Shown: positions 9,093 to 18,181 of the stretch, piece by piece | Position numbering within the stretch: position 1 is the first letter of the stretch | How the letters are laid out: each line of letters opens with the position of its first letter | Assembly: GCA_003131315.1 (NCBI GenBank) | Contig: PKUV01000059.1 | Location: forward strand, 1 to 64,000 | Length of the DNA stretch: 64,000 nt | Reading direction: 5' to 3' | Source of the DNA: Acidobacteriaceae bacterium | GTDB lineage: Bacteria; Acidobacteriota; Terriglobia; Terriglobales; Acidobacteriaceae | The notes under the pieces: generated by a model | Told to the model about the DNA's origin: nothing | The model's database searches: none | The model's input: the letters and a program-made list of their open reading frames with translations, nothing else | Translations under genes and position numbers: made by a program

Positions 9093-10175
9093 ATGAAATC
9101 GACAGAAATCACGAAACATGGCCAACACACGCTGAGCGAGATTTTTTCCCAGCCCCAGTGCTGGAACGCGTGTCTCGCCCAGTTGGCAGCCAGCGCGGAA
9201 CTGCGTGCGGCCATTCAACTCGCGCGACCCGGAGCGGAGTGGATTTTTGTGGGTTGTGGGACCAGTTACTATCTCGCGCAGGCTGCCGCATCGAGCTTCA
9301 ACTATCTCAAGTTACCGGCACGGGCTGTCCCCGCTTCTGACTTGCTGATGTATCCCGCGCTCACTCTGCACGCCGGACGGGATTATATTCCGGTCGTGAT
9401 TTCGCGCTCCGGCCGCACGTCGGAGACAGTCCGCGCCGCGCAGATGTTGGAGAAGGATCACAATCTTCGCACCATGGCCATCACCTGTGCCGACGGCCAA
9501 CCGCTGGAGCCGGCATGCAGCGTGACATTGAAACTTCTCGACGCCGACGAGCAGAGCACGGTCATGACGCGATCGTTCACGTCCATGCTGCTGGGGCTGC
9601 AATACCTCGCAGCAACCGTCTCTGGCAATGATGCGTACCGTCGCGCGTTGATCGATCTCCCGCAACAGGTCGAGCCGCTTCTAAAAAATGTTCCGCAGCG
9701 TCTGCGGTTGTTTGTCGAGTCTCGCAGTTTCTCCGATTTTGTCTTCCTGGCGCAGGGCCCCTTGTTCGGCATTGCCTCGGAGTGCATGTTGAAGGTGACC
9801 GAATCCTCGTGCACCTATGCCCAGGTATTTCATTCTCTCGAGTTCCGTCACGGTCCGAAATCGATCGCAGGTCCGGAAACGCTGATCACGTTCCTTATGT
9901 CGGGAACCTCCTACGACGCGGAAGTGGAGTTACTCGAAGAAATGAAAGCTCTTGGGGCGGCCACCATGGTAATTGCGAATCGCGTCGAAAGCCGGGCCCA
10001 GCGTGCCTCCGACTTCGCCATCGAACTTGGCCTCCAGTCGCCCGAGTATGTGCACCCCGCGGCGTTCACGATTTGGGGTCAACTGTACGGCGTTTACTAC
10101 GGCCTCGAAAAGGGCCTCAATCCCGACTCGCCGAAAAACTTGACGCGCGTGGTCGAACTCGCGGACGTCCGCTAA
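9093..10175 (+). CDS. SIS-domain sugar-phosphate isomerase/deaminase (AgaS / GlmS isomerase-domain-like)
   Basis: 360 residues with two SIS domains and no glutaminase domain. The first has the phosphosugar loop (WIFVGCGTSYYLAQAAASSF, PVVISRSGRTSETVRA); the second spans roughly residues 195-340 (FLAQGPLFGIASECMLKVTE, EFRHGPKSI). The HGP signature is shared with the isomerase half of GlmS and with AgaS/FrlB proteins, which isomerise or deaminate ketose/aldose 6-phosphates or deglycate fructosamine phosphates. It is followed after 52 bp by a PfkB kinase and preceded by a DeoR regulator, a typical amino-sugar or ketose pathway arrangement. The exact substrate cannot be read. Confidence 0.82.
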   Translation: MKSTEITKHGQHTLSEIFSQPQCWNACLAQLAASAELRAAIQLARPGAEWIFVGCGTSYYLAQAAASSFNYLKLPARAVPASDLLMYPALTLHAGRDYIPVVISRSGRTSETVRAAQMLEKDHNLRTMAITCADGQPLEPACSVTLKLLDADEQSTVMTRSFTSMLLGLQYLAATVSGNDAYRRALIDLPQQVEPLLKNVPQRLRLFVESRSFSDFVFLAQGPLFGIASECMLKVTESSCTYAQVFHSLEFRHGPKSIAGPETLITFLMSGTSYDAEVELLEEMKALGAATMVIANRVESRAQRASDFAIELGLQSPEYVHPAAFTIWGQLYGVYYGLEKGLNPDSPKNLTRVVELADVR

Positions 10176-10181
10176 AACCAG

Positions 10182-10213
10182 CAGTTAGCACTTAGCATTT
10201 GGCACTTAGCGCC
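10182..10213 (+). repeat. Short imperfect tandem repeat (TTAGCACTTAGC-like)
   Basis: The gap between the SIS and PfkB genes contains GCAGTTAGCACTTAGC followed by ATTTGGCACTTAGC, overlapping copies of a degenerate (T)TxGCACTTAGC unit. Related intergenic heptamer-like strings occur at 47339-47357 and 60845-60890 in this window. Confidence 0.45.
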
Positions 10214-10227
10214 AAGAGGCTTGCTTT

Positions 10228-11169
10228 ATGTCCACGCTCGATATTGCGATCGCCGGGGAGATTAATCTTGACCTGATTCTCTACGGCCTGCCTGAGCAGA
10301 TGGCCACGGAGCGCGAGTTGCTCGCCAGCGGCTTTACCATCACGCTCGGCAGTTCGTCGGCCATCCTGGCGCATAACCTGGCCGCGCTGGGCAGCCGCGT
10401 GGGGTTTGTCACCAAGGTCGGCGGCGATTCTTTCGGAACCCTGGCCATGGAACGCCTGCGGGAACGCGGTGTGGACCTGGCGGGCGTCGCGCGTGGCGCC
10501 AAGTCCGGCGTAACGCTCATTCTGCCCCACGGACCCCAGCGCCACATCCTCACCTATCCGGGCACAATCTCCGAGCTGCGCTTTGAGGATCTCGACCTGG
10601 ATTATCTGGCATCCGCGCGCCACTTCCATATGTCGTCGCTGTTTTTGCAGCGCGAACTGTTGCCGCATGTGCCCGAACTTTTTCGGCGGATGAAGTCGGC
10701 CGGCCTGACCACCTCGCTCGACACCAACGACGATCCCGACGACCGCTGGGACAGCGTCCTCGGAGAGATCCTGCCTCACGTGGACATCCTGCTGCCGAAC
10801 GAGCGCGAAGCAATGAAGATGTCCGGGGCTGACGATGTGGAAACCGCGCTCTCGCGGCTCGCACAAAAGGTGGGAACTGTCGTGGTCAAAATGGGCGCCA
10901 GCGGAGCCGTTGCTATTCGGGATGGGCACCGATTCAGCGCACCAGCCGTGCCGGTAACGGTCATCGATCCGATTGGCGCAGGTGACAGCTTCGACGCCGG
11001 GTTCCTCCACCAATTTCTGCGCGGAGCGGATCTCGCGACGTGCCTGGCCTACGGAAACCTGTGCGGAGCATTCTCCACCACCGGCTGTGGCGGCACGGAA
11101 GCGTTCCGCGACGCAGCCCGAATGCAAGAATTTTTCCGCCGGCACCACGCCGGCAATCAAGCGGGATAG
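10228..11169 (+). CDS. PfkB/ribokinase-family carbohydrate kinase
   Basis: 313 residues with the PfkB fold. The N-terminal sugar site (AIAGEINLDLILYGLP, TLGSSSAILAHNLAALGSRVGFVTKVGGDSFG) and the C-terminal signature DPIGAGDSFDAGFL carrying the catalytic Asp are both present, along with VVVKMGASGAVAI. The family phosphorylates the terminal hydroxyl of ketoses or ketose phosphates using ATP. The SIS isomerase just upstream suggests that the two act in sequence, for example ketose 6-phosphate to bisphosphate ahead of an aldolase; an aldolase-family gene lies on the minus strand at 19360-20008. Confidence 0.85.
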   Translation: MSTLDIAIAGEINLDLILYGLPEQMATERELLASGFTITLGSSSAILAHNLAALGSRVGFVTKVGGDSFGTLAMERLRERGVDLAGVARGAKSGVTLILPHGPQRHILTYPGTISELRFEDLDLDYLASARHFHMSSLFLQRELLPHVPELFRRMKSAGLTTSLDTNDDPDDRWDSVLGEILPHVDILLPNEREAMKMSGADDVETALSRLAQKVGTVVVKMGASGAVAIRDGHRFSAPAVPVTVIDPIGAGDSFDAGFLHQFLRGADLATCLAYGNLCGAFSTTGCGGTEAFRDAARMQEFFRRHHAGNQAG

Positions 11170-11287
11170 ATTCTTGGCTCTGCACAAGAATCTGGACTCA
11201 TGTGCATAGTATGCGGCTTTCTGGAGAACGGGGAATTCCGTCTTGTTAGCCGCCAAGCGTTGCGCTTTCAAGAGCAAGACAAACTCT

Positions 11288-12639
11288 CTACTGCTCGTCG
11301 ACAGGGATATCGAAGCTGACCAGTTCACCACGAAATCCGCGCGTCCGCACCGCGCCGTAGCCTAAGCCAAGCAGCATCGAGGTGGCACCCAGCATATTGG
11401 CGCGCGGGTTTAAGTTCCACCACAAGAGAAGACAGATTAGAAATCCCATCACGGGGGGGATCAGATCGCCCAACCGTTTTGTTTGCGAACGGATGTAGTA
11501 GTGAACCAATGACGATGCATTCACTCCCATGAAAGCGATCAGAGCACCGAAATTCAGTAGATCGACGCCGCGTGCGAAATCGATTGGGAGGGCGCCAATA
11601 AGGGCCAGCGCTCCGGAGAAGATGATGTTGTTTCGTGGAATCTGGCGCTTGGCATCGATGGCACCAAAGAATTTCTTTGGAATGGCGTTTCCCCGCCCCG
11701 TGGCGTACAGCAGTCGAGCCGCTCCGATTTGCGATCCCATACCCGAACCCACGGTTGCGACGAGCAGAGTTCCGTTGACCAATTGCAAAAGCCAAGGGCC
11801 GCCCGCCAGTCCCGCAACATGAACAAATGCGGTTACCACATTGGGGAAAGGGCGGGCAACGGGCCAAACCAACTGCGCCGCATAGACCTCCAGCGCTGCT
11901 AGTACGCCTGTGACCAGACACACCAGAACGGTCGCCAGCAAAATGTGCGCCGCGGGTTCTGTGCTTCTTCTGAAAGAGTCGAGATGCCATCGAATCCGAT
12001 GTAGGTCAAGACGGCGAGCGAGGTTCCACCCAAAACCGATTTCACTTGAAAAGTATTGGGATCGTAGAAAGGCCGGGCGAAAAACCAGCTGGTGTCGTGA
12101 GAGTGTCCGAAGACGTAGTGCGCCGCTACCACGAAAAAGACCGCAATCACCATGCCCATAGCTATGGCCAGACCTTCGTTAATACGCGCCGTCGTCTGGA
12201 TTCCAAAGAGGTTCAACCCGGTAAACAACATTGCAAACAATGTAGCTGCCACCACATAGGGAAGTCCGGGAACAAAGTTGCGCGCCAACTGAGCGCAGAG
12301 AATGGTACAGATCAAAGGATTGAGCAGGTAGTCCATCACCATGCCCCACCCGGTGACAAATCCGAGCGCCGGATGAATCTCACGCCCGACGTAGGTGAAC
12401 GCCGATCCCGCGCTGGGATAAGCTCGCGCCATTCGTCCGTAACTGATCGCCGTAAAAAGCATCGCCACCATGGCGATGAGCACTGCCGTGACGACGTGTC
12501 CGTTCGCGCGCTGGCTCACCACACCAAAAACCGGCATGGGAGCCGTCGGCTGGATAACGACGATGCCGTACAAGACAAGATCCCAAAGCCCAAGTGTCCG
12601 GCGCAGCGTTGGCACAGATCTGGAGGTTACATCCGTCAT
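11288..12639 (-). pseudogene. Frameshifted APC-superfamily amino-acid/sugar-acid permease
   Basis: Two minus-strand frames together form one permease. The N-terminal part (from ATG 12639) begins TLGLWDLVLYGIVVIQPTAP and carries helices with FTGLNLFGIQTT and TYIGFDGISTLSEEAQNPRR. The C-terminal part continues in another frame with LLATVLVCLVTGVLAA and SGMGSQIGAARLLYATGRGN through GRGN, INFxG-like segments, to the end at 11288. The register changes near 11941-11946, where adding one base restores AQNPRRxILLATV, the expected family sequence. This is either a real one-base deletion or a sequencing error. APC permeases import amino acids by proton coupling. It is the last gene of the minus-strand catabolic run. 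Confidence 0.8.
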
Positions 12640-12674
12640 TCATCTCTCTCGAAGCATGAAGCGAGGGCGCATTC

Positions 12675-12896
12675 TTACTTTGGCAGTGTGTTACACGACC
12701 AATCCGAACGGTCAATATCTTCGCCATCGCCTTCCGCAACCTGGGCCAAAACTTCTCCGGTCGAAGGGTCATAAGTTGCAAACGTCTTGCCCGAGGCTGC
12801 GTCCACCCATTTGCCGTCGATCAGCATTTTCTTGGAGCCGCTGAGAAAGGCGGTGACTCTACGGTCTATAACCGGCTGTGCGAGTACGGTGGTCAT
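12675..12896 (-). pseudogene. N-terminal stub of an NAD-dependent aldehyde dehydrogenase
   Basis: The frame starts at ATG 12896 behind AGGGAG and encodes about 62 residues of a typical aldehyde dehydrogenase N-terminus ([37 protein letters not shown]). After about base 12710 it changes to an unrelated 11-residue tail and stops. The NAD-binding and catalytic Cys/Glu regions (over 400 residues) are missing and are not found elsewhere in the window, so a large internal deletion has removed them. Its place between a permease and a fucose-isomerase-like gene suits a lactaldehyde/glycolaldehyde dehydrogenase that once belonged to this sugar operon. Confidence 0.78.
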
Positions 12897-12938
12897 GACT
12901 TGGGTTCTCCCTGAAAAGTTGCCATGCGTCCATTTCTC

Positions 12939-14321
12939 TTAGAGCAATATTGGTTTGATCCCGGTCAATTCGCAGAAATCCGCCAGCGCGGAGTACAGAT
13001 GCGTACCGTAGCCGAGACACGCATATTCATTGGTCCAGTTCTGCAGAAGCGCTTCCATATCGCAATGCACGGCAACAAATCCGTGCGGCCAGAATGGGAT
13101 GCCGCATTCTTCGAGGCGCTTCTGGACCTGTTCGCGCGGCGGCTCGAAAATGCTGGCGCGCGTGATGACCATGCGGAACTCTCCGTTTACTCTCCCGAGC
13201 CGCGCAAGGACACCTTCTCCAACTTTGCAGATCAGCTTGACCGAAAGGCCACCCGCATCGCCCTCTGTCGGAATGCCGTGTTCCGCGAATCCGGCAGGAC
13301 CGAGGTTGCTCTGCAGGGAGGGCGGACAGGCTCCATCGCCGATGATCTTGATCTCTTTCTTCTTCTTGTCGATGTGCTGAAGGTCCCCGTAGTACACCCG
13401 TTCGCTGCTCAGCTTGGTGAGTAACAAAACCGTGAGTGCTGTGTTGAAGTCGCCCAGGGTGGAGGTCCCATAGCCGTCCTCTAACATCATGCTCTGAGCA
13501 AAGCAGGTGGCGGAATAGTTGTCGCCGAGTCCCGGAAATGACTGGATGGTATAGAAGTCAAACTTCTCTTTGTCGACCATCTTCTTGAGGGCGAGATAGA
13601 GACGGATGGATCGCTCGTTGACGGCGTTACCTTCCGGCGCGGCGCCGAAGAGAGCTTTTAGACGCGGCTGCAGTGCGGCAATTTCCTGCGGGGTTACATT
13701 CTCCGCAGTGCGCACCAGTTCGGTGGTATCGCGGTAGTCAATGTCGACTCCGAACATGCGCATCCATTGCGATGGATCGGCGGCGCCGCAGGTCTGCCCC
13801 ATTCCGCGGCCCCCGAACGCACCAAGTGTGGACATATTCAAAAGGCTTTTGAGATGAGCCGCACGGGCGAAGGCTGTGATCTTCTCCATCGTTTCTGGTT
13901 CCGCTGCTTCGCCGTACACAAATTTGTGGGGCACACCGATTTCGAGCAGGCCTCCGTGCATGACCAGACCACCCACGGGCCGCCATCCCTGCGAACCGGG
14001 ATGCGTCCAGAGCAGCAGACCTTTTCCGGTCGCGGAGTAATCGCGGAGGGCACCCACCAGATGCGCCGCCCACACCCAAGTGCCGGAAAAGAGAATGACG
14101 GCATCGACCGCGTCGTCGTCCTTCATCGTTTTCATGGCGACGCGAGCTTCTTCTTTGCTGGCGATTACGATGGGGTACTCCACCAGTTGAACGCCGCCGG
14201 CGGTCAGGGCTTTCTTGGCGTTTGCTACGATGGCGGGATCGATGAAGGGTTGGCCCATGGGATCTTTGAGGCCATCTTTGTGTACGCCGTAAACAATGAA
14301 ACCCACTCTAGGTTGAATCAC
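12939..14321 (-). CDS. L-fucose/L-arabinose isomerase superfamily protein
   Basis: 460 residues resembling the L-fucose/L-arabinose isomerase superfamily, which interconverts aldoses and ketoses with a divalent metal. Recognisable segments are RVGFIVYGVHKDGLKDP, VDAVILFSGTWVWAAHLVG, GLLLWTHPGSQGWRPVGG, FYTIQSFPGLGDNYSATCFAQSMMLEDGYGT (a Glu/Asp-rich metal region) and the C-terminal HGFVAVHCDMEALLQ. It is shorter than classical FucI (about 590 residues) and nearer AraA-like or uncharacterised members. It lies 47 bp downstream of the FGGY kinase, the standard pairing of sugar isomerase with ketulokinase. Substrate is not assigned. Confidence 0.72.
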   Translation of the reverse strand: MIQPRVGFIVYGVHKDGLKDPMGQPFIDPAIVANAKKALTAGGVQLVEYPIVIASKEEARVAMKTMKDDDAVDAVILFSGTWVWAAHLVGALRDYSATGKGLLLWTHPGSQGWRPVGGLVMHGGLLEIGVPHKFVYGEAAEPETMEKITAFARAAHLKSLLNMSTLGAFGGRGMGQTCGAADPSQWMRMFGVDIDYRDTTELVRTAENVTPQEIAALQPRLKALFGAAPEGNAVNERSIRLYLALKKMVDKEKFDFYTIQSFPGLGDNYSATCFAQSMMLEDGYGTSTLGDFNTALTVLLLTKLSSERVYYGDLQHIDKKKKEIKIIGDGACPPSLQSNLGPAGFAEHGIPTEGDAGGLSVKLICKVGEGVLARLGRVNGEFRMVITRASIFEPPREQVQKRLEECGIPFWPHGFVAVHCDMEALLQNWTNEYACLGYGTHLYSALADFCELTGIKPILL

Positions 14322-14368
14322 TCGTCCTCCAATATTTCTGCGATGCTGAATTCTTCTTCGTGCTGGAC

Positions 14369-15883
14369 TTAGTTGTCATGGATGTCGCTTAACGCTGCGC
14401 GCACCACGCGGTATTGCCGAACCTGACGTGCATAACTCGCGGCGAGGGCCGCATCCGGAGTTACCACTTCCCCTTCGTGAACCAGCCGGTCCACGGCTTC
14501 GCGAATGCTTGCAAACTCGCCGATGGCCAGCCCAGCTAGAATTGCGCCGCCGAGGCACACGGCCTCCTGGCATTGCATTTCGTGGAGACGGCAGCCGGTG
14601 AGCGCCGCCCGCAGTTTGAGCCCCAGAAGCGAGCGCGTGCCCCCGCCAATCACGCGGATGTCTTGAAATTCTCCGACTGTTTTAGCCAGCAGGTCCGTCA
14701 TCTGGGCCAACTCACAAGCGACGCCCTCGAGGATGCCTTTGTAAATTTGAGTGCGTTCGGTACTTGGATCAAGACCTGCAATGACACCCCGGGCGTGGGG
14801 GTTGAAATCTGGATTACAGGTGCCAATGAGGTGAGGCGTGACGCACAGACCCGTTGGTCCCGGGGGTGCGTTAGCTTCCAGAAATGCGTAGTGACCGGCT
14901 TCCCCGCCGTTCTGTTTTTCTTGTCCTGCGCGGGCCGTGGCGCTATTGCCGTACAGAAGATCGTGAAACCACTTCATCATGATGCCGGACGGAAAGTAAG
15001 CGATGGTTACATATCTTTCCGGGACTACATGGCAATAAGTGTTGAGGGAAGCGGCGAGCGCCGCATCTTGCAGACTGGGCGCTTCCGTGGCGGCCAGGAC
15101 GCACTCGTAGGTTCCAATCGAATCCATGACGTGTCCTGTTTCCAGAACGCCCGTGCCGAGAGCGCCGCAAGGCTGATCATGTCCGCCGATGACAACCGCG
15201 ATCCCAGAGGTCAGCCCGAGCTGGCCGGCTACCGTGGCGGTCAGTTGGCCCGCTACGGTGCCCGCAGGGACAGGGATGGGCAGACGTTCTTCGTTGAGTT
15301 CCGCTGCAGCCAGGATTTCTTGCGACCAGCGGCGGGCGCGAATATCAAAGGCGAGAAAACGCGAGGCGAGAGAATGGTCGATGTACGGAGGCAGGCCGAG
15401 CTGCAGCAGGATGTAATCCGTTACGCTCACGAAGCGGGTGGCGGCGGCAAATACTTCGGGCTGATGCTTTCGCAGCCAAAGAATTTTCAGGAGAGTGTAC
15501 GAAGGATGTGGAACCTGACCCGTGATTTCGAAGAGCTTTTTTCGCCCGAAGATTTTTTCGATCCAGGCGGCCTCGTTGGTGGCGCGGCCATCCATGTTGA
15601 GAATTGCGGGAGCCACCGCCTCGCCGCAAGCATTGACCGGGACAAAAGTCTCGCCGTGCGAGCTGAGACACAGGGCGCGGACCGGATCGCTAAGGTCTTT
15701 CGCAACTTGCTGCACGCAGGTGCAAACTGCGCGCCAGAAATTCGCGGCATCCATTTCGGCATGGGCGGGGTGAGGAAATTCCGCCGTATAGCTGACCGCG
15801 GCGCTGGCCAGAATCTGACCGCTGGCGGCAAAAACGACAGCCTTGCACGCACTTGATCCGATATCGACAGCCAGCAGGCTCAT
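14369..15883 (-). CDS. FGGY-family carbohydrate kinase (xylulokinase/fuculokinase-like)
   Basis: 504 residues, the normal FGGY kinase length. The N-terminal actin-like domain opens with LLAVDIGSSACKAVVF and continues with LCLSSHGETFVPVN and LNMDGRA; a conserved GGHDQPCGALGTG segment precedes the C-terminal domain with GILEGVACELAQM, VIGGGTRSLLGLKLRAALTG and AVCLGGAILAGLAIG (adenine/phosphate loops). Such kinases phosphorylate ketoses or polyols with ATP. It sits between the GH-D glycosidase (25-bp gap) and the isomerase-like gene in the same direction, so the three are probably cotranscribed and process one sugar. Confidence 0.85.
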   Translation of the reverse strand: MSLLAVDIGSSACKAVVFAASGQILASAAVSYTAEFPHPAHAEMDAANFWRAVCTCVQQVAKDLSDPVRALCLSSHGETFVPVNACGEAVAPAILNMDGRATNEAAWIEKIFGRKKLFEITGQVPHPSYTLLKILWLRKHQPEVFAAATRFVSVTDYILLQLGLPPYIDHSLASRFLAFDIRARRWSQEILAAAELNEERLPIPVPAGTVAGQLTATVAGQLGLTSGIAVVIGGHDQPCGALGTGVLETGHVMDSIGTYECVLAATEAPSLQDAALAASLNTYCHVVPERYVTIAYFPSGIMMKWFHDLLYGNSATARAGQEKQNGGEAGHYAFLEANAPPGPTGLCVTPHLIGTCNPDFNPHARGVIAGLDPSTERTQIYKGILEGVACELAQMTDLLAKTVGEFQDIRVIGGGTRSLLGLKLRAALTGCRLHEMQCQEAVCLGGAILAGLAIGEFASIREAVDRLVHEGEVVTPDAALAASYARQVRQYRVVRAALSDIHDN

Positions 15884-15907
15884 GAGATTCCGCTTGGAAC
15901 GCTTCCC

Positions 15908-18148
15908 TTACTGCTTCTGGACTTCGAGCAGGAGATGATCTTGAAAGTGCGTGGGCAGTTCTCCGCGCGCACCGTCCACGGTTCTCAGTTCTTTGCCGTT
16001 TTCGTAATCTTGAACATGGTACGTGCCCGGCTGTAGCCCGCGAAGCTGGAGCGTTCCCTTCCACGGGGAGGTTGCGAAAAAGGCGTAGAACATTTTCCCG
16101 TCTTTTTCAACGGCGTATCCCTCGGGCATGTCGTAACCGGTCGTGTAGAGGTTGCGGAACGTTCCCCGGGAAAGAGCTTTCTCGTTGTAGAGATCGATCC
16201 ATTTTCTCCAGTACGCTTCTTTTTGCGGCGTCATCTCTACGGATTTGAACTTCGGGCCATAGGCAGGCCAGGTGAACTTGGTCCCAATCACGCCGCCGGT
16301 TCCCAGCGTCGACGCGAAGTCGCGGCCGTTGTCCTCTTCATGCTGGGTGTTGGCTCCCACGATGCGGGTGAGTTCGACATGGTCACCGTAGACGGCGGCG
16401 TCAGGCCCCAGCAGTGCCTTGTACATCTTGATGCGGCGGCGTACCTGCACCGCGCCCACGGGATCTGCGGTCACGGCCTGGTCAATGAAGGGCAGCCATG
16501 CCATGTTCGGCGGTGTACCGCAGGGACAGGCTTGCGTAACGCTCTCCGGCTTGAGCCCGCGAGTGGTCTGGAAAATGATGTTGTAAATCTCCCCCATCGC
16601 GCGGGTGGAATCCTCCGGGGACTTGTGATGGTGCTTGGGGTTGTAGCAAGGCGGCACGCTGAACGAGAAATCCAGCTTGTGCCCGTCGAATCCCCAGTCG
16701 CGTACGAATCGCTCCGTGAGCTGGCGATAATATTGCTGGACTTCTGGAATCGCCGGACACAATCCAGCAAAACCCGAGGTCAACTTGGCATGCTTGCCGT
16801 TCTTGTCGAGAATCAACCAGTCTGGATGGTCGCGCACTACATCGGAAAGTTTGTAGGGGCGCCCATCGAGAATGTCTTTGCCCTGTCCGTCTTCGGCGAC
16901 GATAGGAATCCACCAGAGCGTGAGTTTGATCCCCTCCTGGTGGAATGTATCGACCATTTTCTTGATGCCATCTTCGCCGATGTCGGGGCGCGGCTGCCAA
17001 TCTCCGCGATTGTTGAACCAGCCTGCATCGAGTGTGGCCCACTTCAGTCCCAGTTCTTTTAGCTTGGGAATGGTACCCACAATCTGCGCGGGCTTGAATT
17101 GAAGTTGATAGCCCCATCCGCACCAATTTGCTTCGTAGTCGGCGTTTGTGGGGGCCGCGTTTTTTACACCTTGCGCGGCCAAAGCTCGGGAGTAGAGGCG
17201 GAGGGGCTCGTAAAAATCACCTCGGTAGACGGCTAGGAACGTCAGCGGGGTGGAATAGGTTTCTCCCGGCTGTAAAGCCATCTTCGGATTCAGTTGGACT
17301 GAGGCATCGGTGCGGCCGTCGGCTTCCGTGCGGACCGGGATGGACAAGATCAGCGGAAGAGTCTCCACGTGTCCGATCGCTTCACCAATGTTCTTACTCC
17401 AGAACGCAACTACAGGGAGGCCGCCACCGGTGCCCGGGGAACCCTGAATGATCTGCTCCATCGGATTCGCCCGCGAAAAACCCTTCCCAATCTTTATCAC
17501 ATCGTCCTTACCCCACTTCTCGCTGGAGCCGTGGAAGGACCACATGTCATAAGGAGATGCCATGGGATCCGTGAGTGAGGCGCTCAGCCGGTGCGCTTGC
17601 ACGGTCACGGCGTCGAACGCGGCGGGCTTGGATCCGGCATTCTTGTAGGTCGTCGTGCTGAGCGCAAGCGCCGAGAAATCGTCGTAGAGCTCAATTGCGA
17701 TCTTCTTTTCAATCTCCGGACGAGAAATACTCTTGCCCGTGATTTCAACTCGCTTGCCGGTTGCTCCAAGTCTGTGACTCGCTTCGGAGATTTTGGCGTT
17801 CGCGAGGTCGAGCGAAAAGTCATTGAGTTCTTTGCCGTCGATGACAACCGATTCCGCGCTGCCAGTGCTCGTGGGATCATCCAGCGTGAGCCGCTCGGTC
17901 CCGCTCTTGAGATAGCCCCGCAGATAGCCTGTCGGCAGAAGGACGAACTCCGCATCTGCGGAATTAATTTCGATCTCTGCGGATTCGACGATGGAAACTG
18001 TGATCTTTGAAACAAGCGGTGGCGCAGCCTGAGGAGTGCGATGGTCCTTTGGCTGATCGTGAGTCTGGCAACCGAACGCAATGGAGATTACGCTCAGGAG
18101 CAGAGCCATCGGCAGCGCCGTTGTTTTTCCCGAGTATGCCGACGTCAT
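15908..18148 (-). CDS. Second lipoprotein alpha-galactosidase-like glycoside hydrolase (clan GH-D)
   Basis: 746 residues, clearly paralogous to the protein at 622-2877 along its whole length. The N-terminus (MTSAYSGKTTALPMALLL ... IAFGCQ) has a lipoprotein signal with lipobox AFGC. The catalytic barrel shows WCGWGYQLQFKPAQI, GLKWATLDAGWF, WWIPIVAEDGQGKD, GFDGHKLDFSFSVPP (nucleophile Asp after HKL), ACPCGTPPNMAWLPFIDQAV and TADPVGAVQVRRRIKMYKAL, shared with its paralog. Within a cotranscribed sugar-catabolic run it should release the hexose that the mutarotase-like protein, isomerase, kinase and aldolase then handle. Whether it cleaves the same linkage as its paralog is unknown. Confidence 0.85.
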   Translation of the reverse strand: MTSAYSGKTTALPMALLLSVISIAFGCQTHDQPKDHRTPQAAPPLVSKITVSIVESAEIEINSADAEFVLLPTGYLRGYLKSGTERLTLDDPTSTGSAESVVIDGKELNDFSLDLANAKISEASHRLGATGKRVEITGKSISRPEIEKKIAIELYDDFSALALSTTTYKNAGSKPAAFDAVTVQAHRLSASLTDPMASPYDMWSFHGSSEKWGKDDVIKIGKGFSRANPMEQIIQGSPGTGGGLPVVAFWSKNIGEAIGHVETLPLILSIPVRTEADGRTDASVQLNPKMALQPGETYSTPLTFLAVYRGDFYEPLRLYSRALAAQGVKNAAPTNADYEANWCGWGYQLQFKPAQIVGTIPKLKELGLKWATLDAGWFNNRGDWQPRPDIGEDGIKKMVDTFHQEGIKLTLWWIPIVAEDGQGKDILDGRPYKLSDVVRDHPDWLILDKNGKHAKLTSGFAGLCPAIPEVQQYYRQLTERFVRDWGFDGHKLDFSFSVPPCYNPKHHHKSPEDSTRAMGEIYNIIFQTTRGLKPESVTQACPCGTPPNMAWLPFIDQAVTADPVGAVQVRRRIKMYKALLGPDAAVYGDHVELTRIVGANTQHEEDNGRDFASTLGTGGVIGTKFTWPAYGPKFKSVEMTPQKEAYWRKWIDLYNEKALSRGTFRNLYTTGYDMPEGYAVEKDGKMFYAFFATSPWKGTLQLRGLQPGTYHVQDYENGKELRTVDGARGELPTHFQDHLLLEVQKQ

Positions 18149-18181
18149 GGGCCAAATCCCCTGGTACCGTTTCCAACAAGA

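Noticed and set aside
11168-11193. Terminator after the PfkB gene
   Set aside because: AGATTCTT...AAGAATCT forms an 8-bp stem but no T tract follows and the stem is AT-rich.
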